From Echinostoma caproni (lineage: Eukaryota > Platyhelminthes > Trematoda > Plagiorchiida > Echinostomatidae), in the NCBI GenBank assembly GCA_900618425.1, contig UZAN01046448.1:7457-18329 (forward strand): a stretch of 10,873 nt of DNA. The letters run 5' to 3'. The position numbers and the translations under genes are program-made. The notes below the pieces were generated by a model that saw only the letters and a list, made by a program, of their open reading frames with translations, did no database searches and was not told the origin of the DNA. This document shows positions 1-9,116 of the stretch, in pieces. Position 1 is the stretch's first letter, and every line of letters starts with the position of its first letter.

Positions 1-1020
1 CAATCTGTTACCTAATTATTACAGTTTACTAAATATAAGGTTCACAACTCTTTAATTTTACTCTCTAATCCATAAGTTCTTCAAGGTGCTATTCTCTCTC
101 CCTTTCTGTCCACAACCTATATTTCTTTCGTGTCTGCTTTTGATGATCGTTTGCTCATTAAGTATACCGATCATGTTGTGTATGGCATGAAATTTTCGAA
201 TTCCTTCACGTACCCCAAACTTGTGTAGATATTTCACTGCTCACCAACTGGTCTTCACATAACAACTTTAGAACGAATCCTCTCAAGTGTGAAGATGTCC
301 TATTTTTTGGTGTAGGGTGATGTGATGAACTCTGGACAGAATATCATGATCAATGGACATTAAGATTCCAGAGCGTGTTCCGTCAAATGCCTCGGATTTA
401 TCATTTTCCGTAATCTTTCTTGGACTCCTCGTGACGTCGAGACATTTCACATTTAGGAAATTCACGTTTTAGGTTATCCCCAACTCACTTTATAAAGTGT
501 TTTGTCTTGTCTTGTATCCTTCCCCACTGGATTTAGGCATCCTCGTTTAATTTTTCGGGTCTTCCCATGAAAGACTTCAAACTCACACGTTCATCCATCA
601 GACACGTACGTCGATACAGTGGTGTGTCTCGCGAACATTTTGCGCTGTTTATAATTTCACAGCGCTTTAAGGCTTGCGAGAAACCTTATATTAGAAAACT
701 ACCAAACTGATCTTACCCTCTGTACTTTCATCGTAGTAAATATATCTCTGCATGTGGCACTCGCTCCAAGCACAGGTAAATAGCAGCACGCACAACGGCT
801 TACAAATTTTCTTTGAAACCGTACCTGGCATGGTTTCTTACTAACTCCGACTTTGTCATTGAGATCCTTAGACACACACTGTTGAATTCGTTAGTATATG
901 CAGCTTATCTTCATTCATTTTATTTATACCATGCCACTTTCATGGAAGAGTGATTGTGTATTTGCTGAATGTTCGTCTCCCATAGGACGAATTAAAGCGG
1001 TTTTTCGAATTGATTTCATT
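1..1020. other. No gene recognised; AT-rich noncoding sequence
   Basis: All six frames are broken by stops. The longest open stretch (minus strand, 283-465, 60 codons) has no recognisable domain and no codon pattern that sets it apart. The only local structure I noted is a short dyad at 642-665. This could be intergenic or intronic flatworm DNA, or a repeat too old to recognise by eye. Confidence 0.6.
642..665. repeat. Short perfect dyad (7-bp arms, 10-bp loop)
   Basis: GCGCTGT at 642-648 is the exact reverse complement of ACAGCGC at 659-665, with an AT-rich 10-bp loop. It is G+C-rich compared with the flanks. No run of T or other terminator-like feature follows. A dyad this short can arise by chance in 10 kb, so no function is claimed. 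Confidence 0.6.
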
Positions 1021-1078
1021 TGTACAGATTGAGAGTAGTGTTACTCCCGGTATATCAGAGAGTGGCGCTTAGCAAAAA

Positions 1079-1306
1079 CGGATCCAGAAATGCCAATAAA
1101 ACGATGGATCCGACGAGAATTCTGTGTTACGGCATTATTGGACGATCAAATAAGCAAATAAAAGATGCACAAATCTCAGAATAATTCCAGAACAGTTCGA
1201 GAACTGAGGCCAATTATCCCTATGAGCATTAGTCAACGAATCAGAACGAAATAAATGAGTCTCGACTGAAATAGCACTCTCACCGTCACGACGCACTCGA
1301 ACGAGT
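1079..1306. repeat. Cluster of short dyads in a CpG-containing patch
   Basis: Three short inverted repeats lie within about 230 bp. CGGATCC (1079-1085) pairs with GGATCCG (1106-1112). CAGTTC-GA-GAACTG spans 1193-1206. ACTCG-AA-CGAGT spans 1295-1306. The stretch up to about 1390 has visibly more CpG than its AT-rich surroundings. It could be the body of an old repeat, such as an LTR or DNA-transposon remnant, or a regulatory patch. I could not find paired terminal repeats, a primer-binding site or target duplications, so the identity is open. Confidence 0.4.
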
Positions 1307-1389
1307 CAAAAGTGAGTGGTCAGATCACGACTAACACAATTTGAACGCAGTTCAGTACGCCGTAACATTAGTACCAACGGCTTCTATGG

Positions 1390-2390
1390 TCAATTGCAAA
1401 GAAAAGGTTATTACAGCGTTCGCTGGAATTACATGTGAAACGAATGGTGCGTACGTCGAAAGATAAATCTGAAATATACAGCCCAAGCGCGGCTTTTTGA
1501 TTTGTTTACATGTTGTGTGTATACCACACTGGATTTTTGGTTCGTGTTATTTTCTTTTCTATACCTTGAAGATTGAATGTGTAGCGTGACCGGTTGTACA
1601 GTGAAATCCGGACGATATCAGACATTTGTTGGACATTACTTTTGGTCTACAATTTAATTGTATGTGTACATTTTTATCTCCGTCTGACATTCATTGTACT
1701 GACTACTAACTAATGCATCCTTTCACATTTACGCTTTCGATCGATTTGTACGTTATCGTGCTCAGTTTTTATTATTGTCTTCGTGCCTTAAAGCAACTTT
1801 CCGTTAGCGCGTATCGGTACATTTGCCTGCGCCACGTTACTTCAATATACGTCTGCCAAAACTACACGTAGTAATTTGGTTGGTAACAAGTCAGGGGACC
1901 CATTTAGAAGCTCGGTACGACTGGCTGTATTCGACGTATTTCAAACGTGAAGGCCCTCTGAAACACCACGAGTACTGTCCCTTAGTGATCAGTGAGAGAA
2001 GACATGAGCTCGAGTGATTTATCATCTTATCAACGGCGGACGTTGATCTTTTACGCCACCCGATAGCATTCTGCAATTATGAATTATCTACTCATCGTAT
2101 ATAGGAAAACATTTTAATTCCTGATAAAAAGGTGTTTCATAAAAATGATGACAATAACAATGAGAACATTAAAAACGATAAATTGATTTAATGACAACAA
2201 CAAAAATAATGTGAATGGTATTATAAATTAAAGGGTAAAATATTTAACAAGGATAAATCTGTAGGACATGTTCCATAATTTTTGAAATGTCATCTGGAAA
2301 GATCTGATAAGAAAAAGTTAAACCGTAAGCGATACTGGACCTCATCAAAACGGCCCCGAAACTGTTCCCAAACGGATTGCTGTGATTCTT
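1390..2390. other. No gene recognised
   Basis: The stretch holds two overlapping short open frames (plus 1823-2017 and minus 1891-2076) in a slightly more G+C-rich patch at about 1820-2070. Neither translation shows a domain or family motif that I recognise. Sequence from about 2080 to 2260 is strongly A+T-rich and low in complexity. The 1820-2070 patch may be an eroded repeat or an exon-like island; the sequence alone does not decide. Confidence 0.5.
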
Positions 2391-2426
2391 TTATTTGCAA
2401 CCACGCATGACAAAACGATCTAATCT

Positions 2427-2582
2427 ATTTCGCCTGTTCGCCGAGCTTGGCAAATTGTTTGCAAGCGTTTCATCAACAACCGAGGTGACATCATCATCCA
2501 TTTCACAAGCACTGATGATGTCACCTCGGCTGGTGATGAAACGTTTGCAAACAAATTGCCAAGCTCGGCGAACAGGCGAAAT
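2427..2582. repeat. Foldback element: 70-bp inverted arms, 16-bp spacer
   Basis: The left arm (2427-2496) and right arm (2513-2582) are reverse complements at 66 of 70 positions with no gaps. They flank a 16-bp spacer (2497-2512). The inner ends begin TGATGATGTCACCTCGG and the outer ends finish GCTCGGCGAACAGGCGAAAT when read outward. Complementarity stops sharply at the inner side and fades over a few bases at the outer side. Transcribed or single-stranded, it would form a long hairpin. The short frames overlapping it on both strands (such as plus 2395-2769 and minus 2391-2621) are largely mirror images created by the palindrome. Likely origins are a foldback mobile element or the head-to-head insertion of two copies of one repeat unit. 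No clear target-site duplication is visible. Confidence 0.93.
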
Positions 2583-2770
2583 GGAATTCAGTTCACTCGA
2601 GCTACGAGAACCGATTTTCAATACTTTGTCAACAACGATCTATGCTCCGCTGAGACTCCTGCTCGTGCATTATATGCCCACTCAACTTTTCTTTGGAAAG
2701 CAATCCACGATTTGGTTCAGTGTTTTGTGTGTCAGAACGGCCAGGTATACCGTCAAAGTTAAAAAATAAA
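2583..2770 (+). other. Open stretch downstream of the foldback, possible repeat body
   Basis: Right of the foldback, a plus-strand frame beginning inside the right arm (from 2556) stays open to 2762 with a balanced amino-acid mixture and little low complexity. I recognise no family in it. This may be the body of the repeat whose edge forms the foldback arm, since the right flank of the arm differs from the left flank after a few bases. Coding potential is doubtful: the frame is only 68 codons, has no identified partner exon and is not supported by any motif. Confidence 0.25.
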
Positions 2771-2787
2771 ACAAAAGGGCATATAAT
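2669..2787. repeat. Short inverted repeat (11-bp arms)
   Basis: ATTATATGCCC at 2669-2679 is the exact reverse complement of GGGCATATAAT at 2777-2787, separated by 97 bp. It lies just right of the foldback. It could mark the ends of a small insertion, but 11-bp AT-rich arms can occur by chance. Confidence 0.45.
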
Positions 2788-2789
2788 CG

Positions 2790-5700
2790 GCATTTATATG
2801 TGACGAAGAGAAGCCAAAAATGTTCAATATGACAGAAAAAGAATTAAAAAGGGTGTATTTGAGCCAATATTGCCATGAGATTAAACATGAGGTGTGGTGA
2901 TTGTGTATAAACTGAACATTCTTGTTTCGTTACATGATCGATTGCTTTGTAAAATTTTGGAGCGTAATACAAAACTCAATTCGAATATTCTGGAGTTCTA
3001 TTCCATACTGTGTACTAGTTCGGTTGGAGCTTAATTGCGCGGATTATTGCGATTCAATTCCTGATACCGAGTGCAGATTACCACATGGGGGCATAAAAGT
3101 TCCATGTTCATCATATAAAAGGGTTAGGCGGCCTAACTAGCAGAACATCTTTGCTTAATCTACAAAAAATATCTTCTGTCATTTAAACAACTACATATAT
3201 TACTTTCAATCAGTATACAAGGAAAAATAGGTTCACGTTGCTTGCCAGCAACCCACCAAAGCTTATTTCAGCATAAGCAAATATACTTCCCAGGAGTAAT
3301 ATGAGAAATATTAAGTATAATGCCAACTAAACATCAGTTAAAATACCAAGAAGTCATTAATAAAAATGTTTATTCAATTTTTAACAAGGGAATAATTGTC
3401 TGAAATGTTGCAAATACGCATCGGTCTCATTGATAAAAATTTGGAAGGAGAAAAGGAACTAAATTAGATACTTCAACTCTACATTGAAATCTTTGCCATC
3501 ATAGCCTGACCGGTTCTTCCAAAATGAAATGAGTGATCATTTCCATGATTACTGGTAGAGGTAGCTATAAGTTTGAGGGAAAAGATGATTACTTTTTGCA
3601 TGTATTACCGCAAAACATCAAGCCATCCCGACTTCAGGCGAACCCCTGCACATGTATCAAACGACCAAAGACAAATGAGTTAAGTTGGTCGCAAGCTTCG
3701 GTTTTTCCCACAATCCCCACAAGCTTCACCTCAGTGATTGATACGATATCTGATCCGTATTCGAATCACCCGAAAGGGCCTCAAGGTCGTAAATCGAAAC
3801 AAGGGGCAAAATAATGAATATAGAAATATTCCAACCCCGATAACCCACATTTTATTCAAATATTACAAAATACAACATTCGTGTAAAAATTCTAGCTTTT
3901 CAAATGAACTTAAAATAATGAATATCGGATTAGGGTGCTGGTAGGTAACGTGCGCGGAAAAATACTTCCATTTCAGCTAATAAGAAAAAAGCTCAGCCAA
4001 CCCATAAATAATTGTTTCTCTGTTCAGTTTTCTATCCCAAATCATTCCGAATTCTCTTGTAATCTTATTCAATTATGCACCTGAAATCATATAGTAAATT
4101 ATTTTTAAAAATAAAGTTTCATTTGCATAGGCATTCATCTTTTCGCATTTCTGGGGTATGAACATAAAAGCCGGTAAAGTTATGCTACAAAGGAGAAGTT
4201 AAATAATATTAGTATACACAAGTTCAGATAAAAATTACGGAACACCAAGTGCCTCAATTGTTCAAAATGCTTATCGTTTTGTTATGTACAAAACAGCTGT
4301 ATGGTAAAGGTGAGTTCTATCATAAAAAGGGCAGGTTTAGGTTTATTATACTCAAAAAATAGAAAAAACAATACATATTGGAAATTGGAATATTTTTTGA
4401 GATAACTTTAGACGATACATACCGAAGTGGGTTGTTATCCTTCTTTTCCCAAGTGAGTGATCATTCCCACTGCTCCATTGCCTCTGGCAGTGAGTGTAAC
4501 AGCGATGATACAGACCAGTGCGGTTGATTGATATGTCTAATTTTCCCATTGTAAAATAAAAGAAGCGTGGCATCCACATCACTTCCTTTGTTTGATGGAG
4601 TTGACGCTGGCATCGTTGAAATGATGTCTTATAAGGGCGTCGACATATAGTTCGAGTATGAAGCGATTGAAAGTCACAAAATATTCAAACGATAACCTAA
4701 GAAATCGGCCTGGAAATCTACAGAGGTCTTGTACAGCGCTTTCAAACTTCAGGTCTGAACATAAAACCACAAGAGCACACGCCGGAACCGGTCAAACCGG
4801 TCAGCCATAGTGCGCGATTGTGGGTTATAAGATTAAGAACACTAACAAAAAGTTAGAAATAATAGATTAAATAGACTCAGTAAAGGTATACACTTTTTTA
4901 ATCGGCTTTCATTATACTGCGTACCATTTGTATTTTGCTCTCATAAGCCCTGTGATCGGCTATGCATGTTTCGGTAGATTCCTTTAACAGGGGTTGCTCC
5001 TGATGGAGTTACTTTTATACAGCAAGAACTCTATTTGTCAGGGTTGTATAAAGACTCACGCGTGAAGCAAATCAAACTTTGGAGACTATTTATATTCATG
5101 GAATTCAATTTCAAATAATTGGTCTGCTATTATTTGGCACTAAACCCTTACTAATAACCAAGACTGTTAGTCTTTTTAATTCGGGCACCGTTGAATAATT
5201 TTACTCAGCTTCATGTGATTGAATAGTGTGGAGCAAAAATCTACCAGTTGATCAATTACATGTATTTCCCACATCGCGAAAACAACAACTAACCGCCTTC
5301 CACTCACTTAGCGTTTTCAAAGTCACCCGTAAGAAATAAATTAATTTCAACTAACCCGGCCCACAAGTGTGATCAATAATTGTGAAACACTTTTTAGGAT
5401 TCTCAACTGTAGCTTTTAGACCAATAAAACGTTGAATGTTCATCGTTAGGAGTTTCTTAATACACAATATATTGTCCTCCGAGATTAGATGGAGTGTCAA
5501 AAAAGTTTTGTATGTACGCTAACACATAAAATGATGATGATTTTCACAAACTGATTCAAAATTACGTACATATTAGTCGGTAAACGTGTGTTAGTAGATA
5601 TCACCAGGATATGTGAATGCATCTGGTAAAAGGGCATTAAAATAAAAAAAAGTAATGGAAAAGTGCTAATCCACTGCCCGGCGGTTTTATAGAACTGGGT

Positions 5701-6750
5701 AATCAGACAAAAATAACTAGTTTCAACCACAAATCTGTTCGCTAATTCCTCTGAATTCAGTCAAAATTTCATTGTGCGCCCGAAAGTTAAAATAATGTTT
5801 TGTAAGACACTCACGGTAAATGAAATCGACGGTAAAATTAAACATTTTGATCAGTTTTGTGCATGCAGAGGTTTAAATATCCATTGCAGCGAATGTGTTT
5901 GGTAGATAACTGAATTTAGTGACTGATTAATGCGCTACACTATGGTACACATTTCACTCTGGCCTGGCCACTTCTTTATAATTAGAGTTGAAAATGTTGA
6001 AACTGGGTTTAACTAATGCCTGTTAAATACATCGGTGAATAAAATTTAATAAACAAATGAAAACCAGTGACTGCACAACGATAGAGGGATGTAAATAAAC
6101 AAGGAAATCATGCTTTGCATGACTGGTATGTTGGTCGACCAGTAAAAGTTCACTAATGCGACGGAAAAGGATAAGATTATACAAATAAACAGTGGATTAT
6201 TTCGGATTTCAAAGGCTCATAAAGTGATGCTATCCTTCTGATCGACTCTGGATATTTATGAGTCAGAATATAATGTACTGTAAAAAATGGTCGGTTGACT
6301 CGCTGAACCCGTTAGGAGTGGAAGGGCAAAATAAAATGTAGGAGATGCATTCCATTTGCTAAACAATATTAGCAATTTAAACTTGTACGATCGAACGTTA
6401 GCTCATTTTTTACCTATGTGCTTATCACTTAAAATATCGTGCGGTATGTATAAGAAATAATGTTGAAAGAAACTCATTATTTGATGATCAGTAGCAATGG
6501 TTGTACTTCTGCTTGTAGAGCGTTCAACTTAAGTTCAGCCAACTGAATCATGAATAAAGTGATTTTGTAAATAAGGCATCATTATCACGATAATTGTTTG
6601 CTACTTTTATGGCCAAGCGCATAAACAACCGACCTCAGATCGTATATTTAACAAAATTCTTTAAGTAACACCGTGTATTTAAATCCACACTTGGAAATTA
6701 CCCAAGATAAAACAAAGTACAAGTAAATGGAACATTTCTTGTGCATATCA
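2790..6750. other. Long gene-poor AT-rich stretch
   Basis: Nearly 4 kb without a recognisable gene. The open frames here (plus 2922-3140, 3533-3814, 3738-3944; minus 4352-4582, 4579-4770, 5497-5730) are 60 to 93 codons and carry no motif I recognise. Several translate into Phe/Ile/Leu/Lys-rich text typical of chance frames in AT-rich DNA. Minor structures are a dyad at 3123-3137 (GTTAGG-CGG-CCTAAC) and a doubled ACCGGTC motif near 4787-4802. The 3533-3814 patch is more G+C-rich than its flanks and could be an old repeat. The stretch is best read as intergenic or intronic. Confidence 0.55.
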
Positions 6751-6753
6751 TCT

Positions 6754-6773
6754 ATGTTCAATGTTCAATGTTC
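6754..6773 (-). repeat. 7-bp tandem repeat at LINE 3' tail
   Basis: ATGTTCA is repeated almost three times on the plus strand (6754-6760, 6761-6767, 6768-6773). Read on the minus strand it lies about 65 bases beyond the final stop of the LINE fragment. CR1-type LINEs are known to end in short tandem repeats instead of poly(A), so this probably marks the 3' end of that insertion. Both the position and the repeat form fit. Confidence 0.6.
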
Positions 6774-6837
6774 TTCAATTAGAGGCAGAGGGTAATTTCC
6801 CGTATGAGCCTCATCACCACAGACTCGAAGATCTCAT

Positions 6838-7179
6838 TCATGATAGATCTGCATACCACATTGTTCGCAGGACGCTGTCGAGCTTCCTCTTGAACATCTT
6901 ATCATTGACCTCTTCCACCACGTCAGCTGAAAGGGAGTTCGAAAGGTTGGTTACCCTTCGCTATAGCCGGAACCGAAGAGGTAATCCTACGGACGAAAGC
7001 TTCAACAGCGTAAGTCCATGTCCACGAGTCCTGGTCTGCTCGCGCAGAGGGAAATACTCCATCAACTCTGGGCCCATGTCACCGCGAAGAATGCGTCGCA
7101 CACAGATGATATCACCCCGTACTCGGCGATAGGACTTGGGAAACAATCCAGTCGCATGCAATCGTTCGGTGTAGCAATC
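6838..7179 (-). pseudogene. 3' end of a CR1/Jockey-type non-LTR retrotransposon ORF2 (reverse-transcriptase C-terminus), broken
   Basis: In full elements this ORF encodes the endonuclease and reverse transcriptase that copy the LINE into the genome by target-primed reverse transcription. Only the extreme C-terminal region is seen. Reading from about 7179 downward, the frame gives YTERLHATGLFPKSYRRVRG, then ILRGDMGPELMEYFPLREQ, then TRGHGLTLLKLSS. This is the order found in many LINE C-termini: an RRxRGD block, a PLR block and a TRGH block. After an in-frame TAG at 6961-6963 the same frame continues with RRVTNLSNSLSADVVEEV and FKRKLDSVL, ending at TGA 6838-6840. This second part matches the family's usual RVxNLWNSLP...VV...FK..LD ending, except that the conserved Trp is Ser, which is one base change from TGG to TCG. 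The catalytic reverse-transcriptase core is absent, so the copy is 5' truncated as well as nonsense-mutated. Clade assignment (CR1 rather than another Jockey-group clade) is less certain than LINE identity. Confidence 0.82.
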
Positions 7180-7189
7180 TATTCGATCA

Positions 7190-7860
7190 CTTTCAGAGTA
7201 AATGTTGTTAATCGTTTCAGCAAACGGTGCCAGATGGCGAAACTCATTGGCAGTCTGGGATGAAAGTACATGTTTTATGACACTAAGTAAACAAAATTTT
7301 TTCTTTGTGATATTCTCACTAACAATGCATCACCATAAGAGATTCAAAGAACCAGTATTCTCCACAAAGGTAGTTTCTGCTCACTGTTGTGCTACTCATA
7401 AGTAGTTGTTCAGTAGGTTAGAAAATAATGCTTCATTAACCGAGTCAGCAGGCGAAAAGTTTAGTTCACTTAATGGTTGTTTAATGGTACACTGCACAGG
7501 ACAGACCTTTTTCATTAAAAAACTAATATGATTTGTAGTGTACCTAATGATCTTGAGTTAGTTCAAAAATTATTCTACTTTGAGTATTTTCCTTTAACAT
7601 AAATGATGGTTGTATATTGCTTTTGGAGGAATTTTGGAGTTGGAAATGTTGTTCACAGACGTTTTGTAGCCACTGCAACATTCTTCGTGCATCTTAAAGG
7701 GAGCAGCCGTTCACATTATAAACGAAATTTTATAGTTATTTTGGAGTGTTGTGGTTTAATGTTTAATTTCCTTCAGTGCTGCTTTGATTTAACCATCCTT
7801 CGGGCTTTACCTGCACGCGTAATTCTCAATTCATTCAGCCAACCATACATTGGGTAAGCC
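7190..7860. other. No gene recognised; possible left boundary of the LINE copy near 7180-7260
   Basis: The minus-strand LINE frame stays open past 7179, but the translation stops resembling LINE sequence, so the 5' truncation point is probably between 7180 and 7260. A plus-strand frame at 7603-7857 (84 codons) is rich in Phe, Val and Cys and ends just before a GTAAG. I recognise no domain in it and do not call it an exon. A short stretch at 7449-7470 resembles part of the right side of the foldback region near 2573-2597. Confidence 0.5.
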
Positions 7861-7876
7861 CTAGGCTTAAGTTTTC

Positions 7877-7934
7877 GTCCCATCCGGGACTTCGTACTCC
7901 GGAAGGCATGTGCTTCATCACTGTGCCAATCAGC
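7877..7934 (-). repeat. tRNA-like SINE fragment (A-box and B-box-like motifs)
   Basis: Read on the minus strand, TGGCACAGTGAT (7928-7917) resembles a polymerase III A box. About 20 bases later AGTACGAAGTCCC (7898-7886) resembles a B box, the consensus being GGTTCGANTCC. The segment CCGGAGTACGAAGTCCC followed by GGATGGGAC lines up with CCGGAGTTGAAATCCC followed by GGACCGGAC in the plus-strand unit at 9043-9066, which supports a shared SINE family. It cannot be a working tRNA gene: there is no complete cloverleaf and the A-B spacing is short. It is a truncated, diverged copy with no hammerhead after it. Confidence 0.42.
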
Positions 7935-7939
7935 TTATA

Positions 7940-8340
7940 CAGTGTATATGTCCACAAGACAGCTTCGAGCCGAGGGAAGTTGTTCAATGCGAACAACAGT
8001 AAGGATATCGATAAATTGGCATGCGTAAAATAAAAGGTCTTATTTGGGACAGGCCGTCGTAATTTCCAAAGTCATGCAGGATAATTAGCAGCACGGTCCG
8101 TCAGAAGATGCGCATTTTCTGTAGTTACAATTTTGTTTGCAGTAATTCGCTCCAGGCAGTTTTGTTCGTTTTTGATCGTTGTGACAAGCCGCTGCTGTAC
8201 ACTCGAACCATACTAATCACAATTATGCGTAGTACATCACAACACCCGGAATGAATGGAGTTACCAATTAATATTTTTTGAGTTGTCGTCTTTGGTGATA
8301 TCACAGCTGTTCACTCCTGGTCCGACAGTAAGGAAGGGAT
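7940..8340. other. No gene recognised
   Basis: No open frame of note, RNA gene or repeat boundary is apparent between the two SINE-like pieces. The stretch has ordinary mixed composition. It may contain further eroded repeat sequence, since both ends abut SINE-like fragments. Confidence 0.5.
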
Positions 8341-8344
8341 ACAC

Positions 8345-8363
8345 AGTTGACTGTCTGTCAACT
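8345..8363. repeat. Perfect hairpin (7-bp arms, 5-base loop)
   Basis: AGTTGAC (8345-8351) and GTCAACT (8357-8363) are exact reverse complements around TGTCT. The hairpin lies about 30 bases left of the SINE-like piece at 8390-8454 and could be part of its eroded upstream sequence. No function is claimed. Confidence 0.6.
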
Positions 8364-8389
8364 CCAATCGAAAACCTTCCACCGAATCA

Positions 8390-8454
8390 CACACGCCTCC
8401 CATGCAATGGGCCTGGAGTTTAAAGCCTAGACGGGAAGGTGGTATGCACTACTG
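8390..8454 (+). repeat. Diverged copy of the SINE-like unit seen at 9019-9084
   Basis: This segment parallels the unit 630 bp downstream in order and spacing. Both have a CACACxCC stretch and then a GGAGTT box (GGAGTTTAAAGCC here, GGAGTTGAAATCC there). Both then have a GGTGG block and the shared TATGCACTACTG at the end. In the downstream copy that last motif is the start of the hammerhead-like segment. Here similarity ends right after it, so any ribozyme half is missing. The A-box region is not recognisable. Two copies with the same end motif show that this is a dispersed repeat and not unique sequence. Confidence 0.55.
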
Positions 8455-8459
8455 CCCTA

Positions 8460-8985
8460 CTACATTTGACAGCTGATATATACAGAAAAAATATTCGCTT
8501 TTACTTCTGTTTCCCTCTGTTTCACTTTGAACCTATTGTATCACGTATTCAATCATGATTTTCACGATTAACGGATAATTATGAGACATTATTGCAATTG
8601 GGTATCCCCATTAGAGTAAAGGATTTGTTTACACATCAAACAGATTGTTGACATTTTTCACCCAGGGCAACTTTGACGTCAGTAGACCAATACCACAGTG
8701 AGAGAGAGAGCGAAAATCATATTTAACAATGTACGGTCAAAAATATATGCTATGTCATCTGTTGAATGTTTTATACCGGCGGCTTCGCGAGTAAACCGGA
8801 GCATACTTTACGTGAATAAACCACGAAGTATATGAAAGTGATATGGTGTTTCAAATTCCATTTGTGTTTCAGCACAAAACTTGGCAATCAGAAGTTTTTG
8901 AAAGTAAGTAAGGAAGTCCAATGGAATCAAAAAGAAAGACGATCAAAGACGATACCTGGTCATGGATAAATTGATAATTCCGGTC
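8460..8985. other. No gene recognised
   Basis: AT-rich sequence between two related SINE-like pieces. It contains a short (GA)n run at 8700-8710 but no long open frame or RNA gene. It may be unique DNA separating two independent insertions, or the interior of a larger composite repeat. Confidence 0.5.
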
Positions 8986-9075
8986 AACCTCGGCTCGAGC
9001 TGGTTGGCAAGGTGGTAACACACCCCATACGTTTGATAGGTCCGGAGTTGAAATCCCGGACCGGACGGTGGATAT

Positions 9076-9116
9076 GCACTACTGATAAGCTCTGGATAAG
9101 CTCTGGAGTCCAGTGC
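9076..9116 (+). ncRNA. Degenerate hammerhead ribozyme relic
   Basis: Stem I is retained: GCACT (9076-9080) pairs with AGTGC (9112-9116). The cleavage triplet GTC (9108-9110) sits at the right place before CAGTGC. The first core strand reads CTGATAA (9082-9088), one base away from the required CTGANGA. The GAAA core strand and a paired stem II are not present. In their place is a tandem duplication of GATAAGCTCTG (9084-9094 and 9095-9105). With the GAAA core gone, self-cleavage is not expected. The call rests on stem I, the cleavage triplet and the partial core, plus the SINE-like context. Confidence 0.45.
9084..9105 (+). repeat. 11-bp tandem duplication inside the hammerhead relic
   Basis: GATAAGCTCTG occurs twice head to tail with no mismatch (9084-9094, 9095-9105). 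It occupies the space where stem II and the GAAA core of a hammerhead should be. It therefore probably arose by slippage in a decayed copy, or replaced the ribozyme core. Confidence 0.8.

Noticed and set aside
1823..2076. Overlapping open frames on both strands
   Set aside because: Both are near the length expected by chance and neither shows a motif. Overlap on both strands in a slightly G+C-richer patch is not evidence of coding.
2513..2548. CTGATGATGTCACC...GGTGATGAAACG in the foldback arm looks like a hammerhead core with stem II
   Set aside because: A stem I cannot be formed around it: the bases before CTGATGA do not pair with those after the candidate GTT. The only possible stem III is the foldback pairing itself, so the core words are probably coincidental.
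2395..2769. 124-codon open frame on the plus strand with a mirror frame on the minus strand
   Set aside because: Most of the first 60 codons fall in the foldback, which creates matching open frames on both strands. No domain is recognisable and the length is expected from the palindrome.
3533..3814. 93-codon plus-strand frame in a locally G+C-richer patch
   Set aside because: No domain or family motif, no partner exon and no convincing splice sites. It may be an old repeat and is not called as a gene.
5497..5730. 77-codon minus-strand hydrophobic frame resembling a membrane peptide
   Set aside because: The Ile/Phe/Leu-rich text is what AT-rich DNA gives in a chance frame. There is no supporting motif or neighbour.
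6761..7132. 123-codon plus-strand frame, plus frames at 7018-7263 and 7202-7405
   Set aside because: The first two overlap the minus-strand LINE fragment, whose translation carries the recognisable family blocks, and are antisense shadows. The third lies at its edge and has no motif.
7603..7857. 84-codon plus-strand frame ending next to a GTAAG donor-like site
   Set aside because: The Phe/Val/Cys-rich translation has no recognisable domain. A lone donor-like GTAAG is common by chance, and no matching acceptor-flanked partner was found.
7877..7934. Possible tRNA gene on the minus strand
   Set aside because: A-box-like and B-box-like motifs are present, but no full cloverleaf, anticodon arm or acceptor stem can be drawn. 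The similarity to 9043-9066 points to a SINE fragment.
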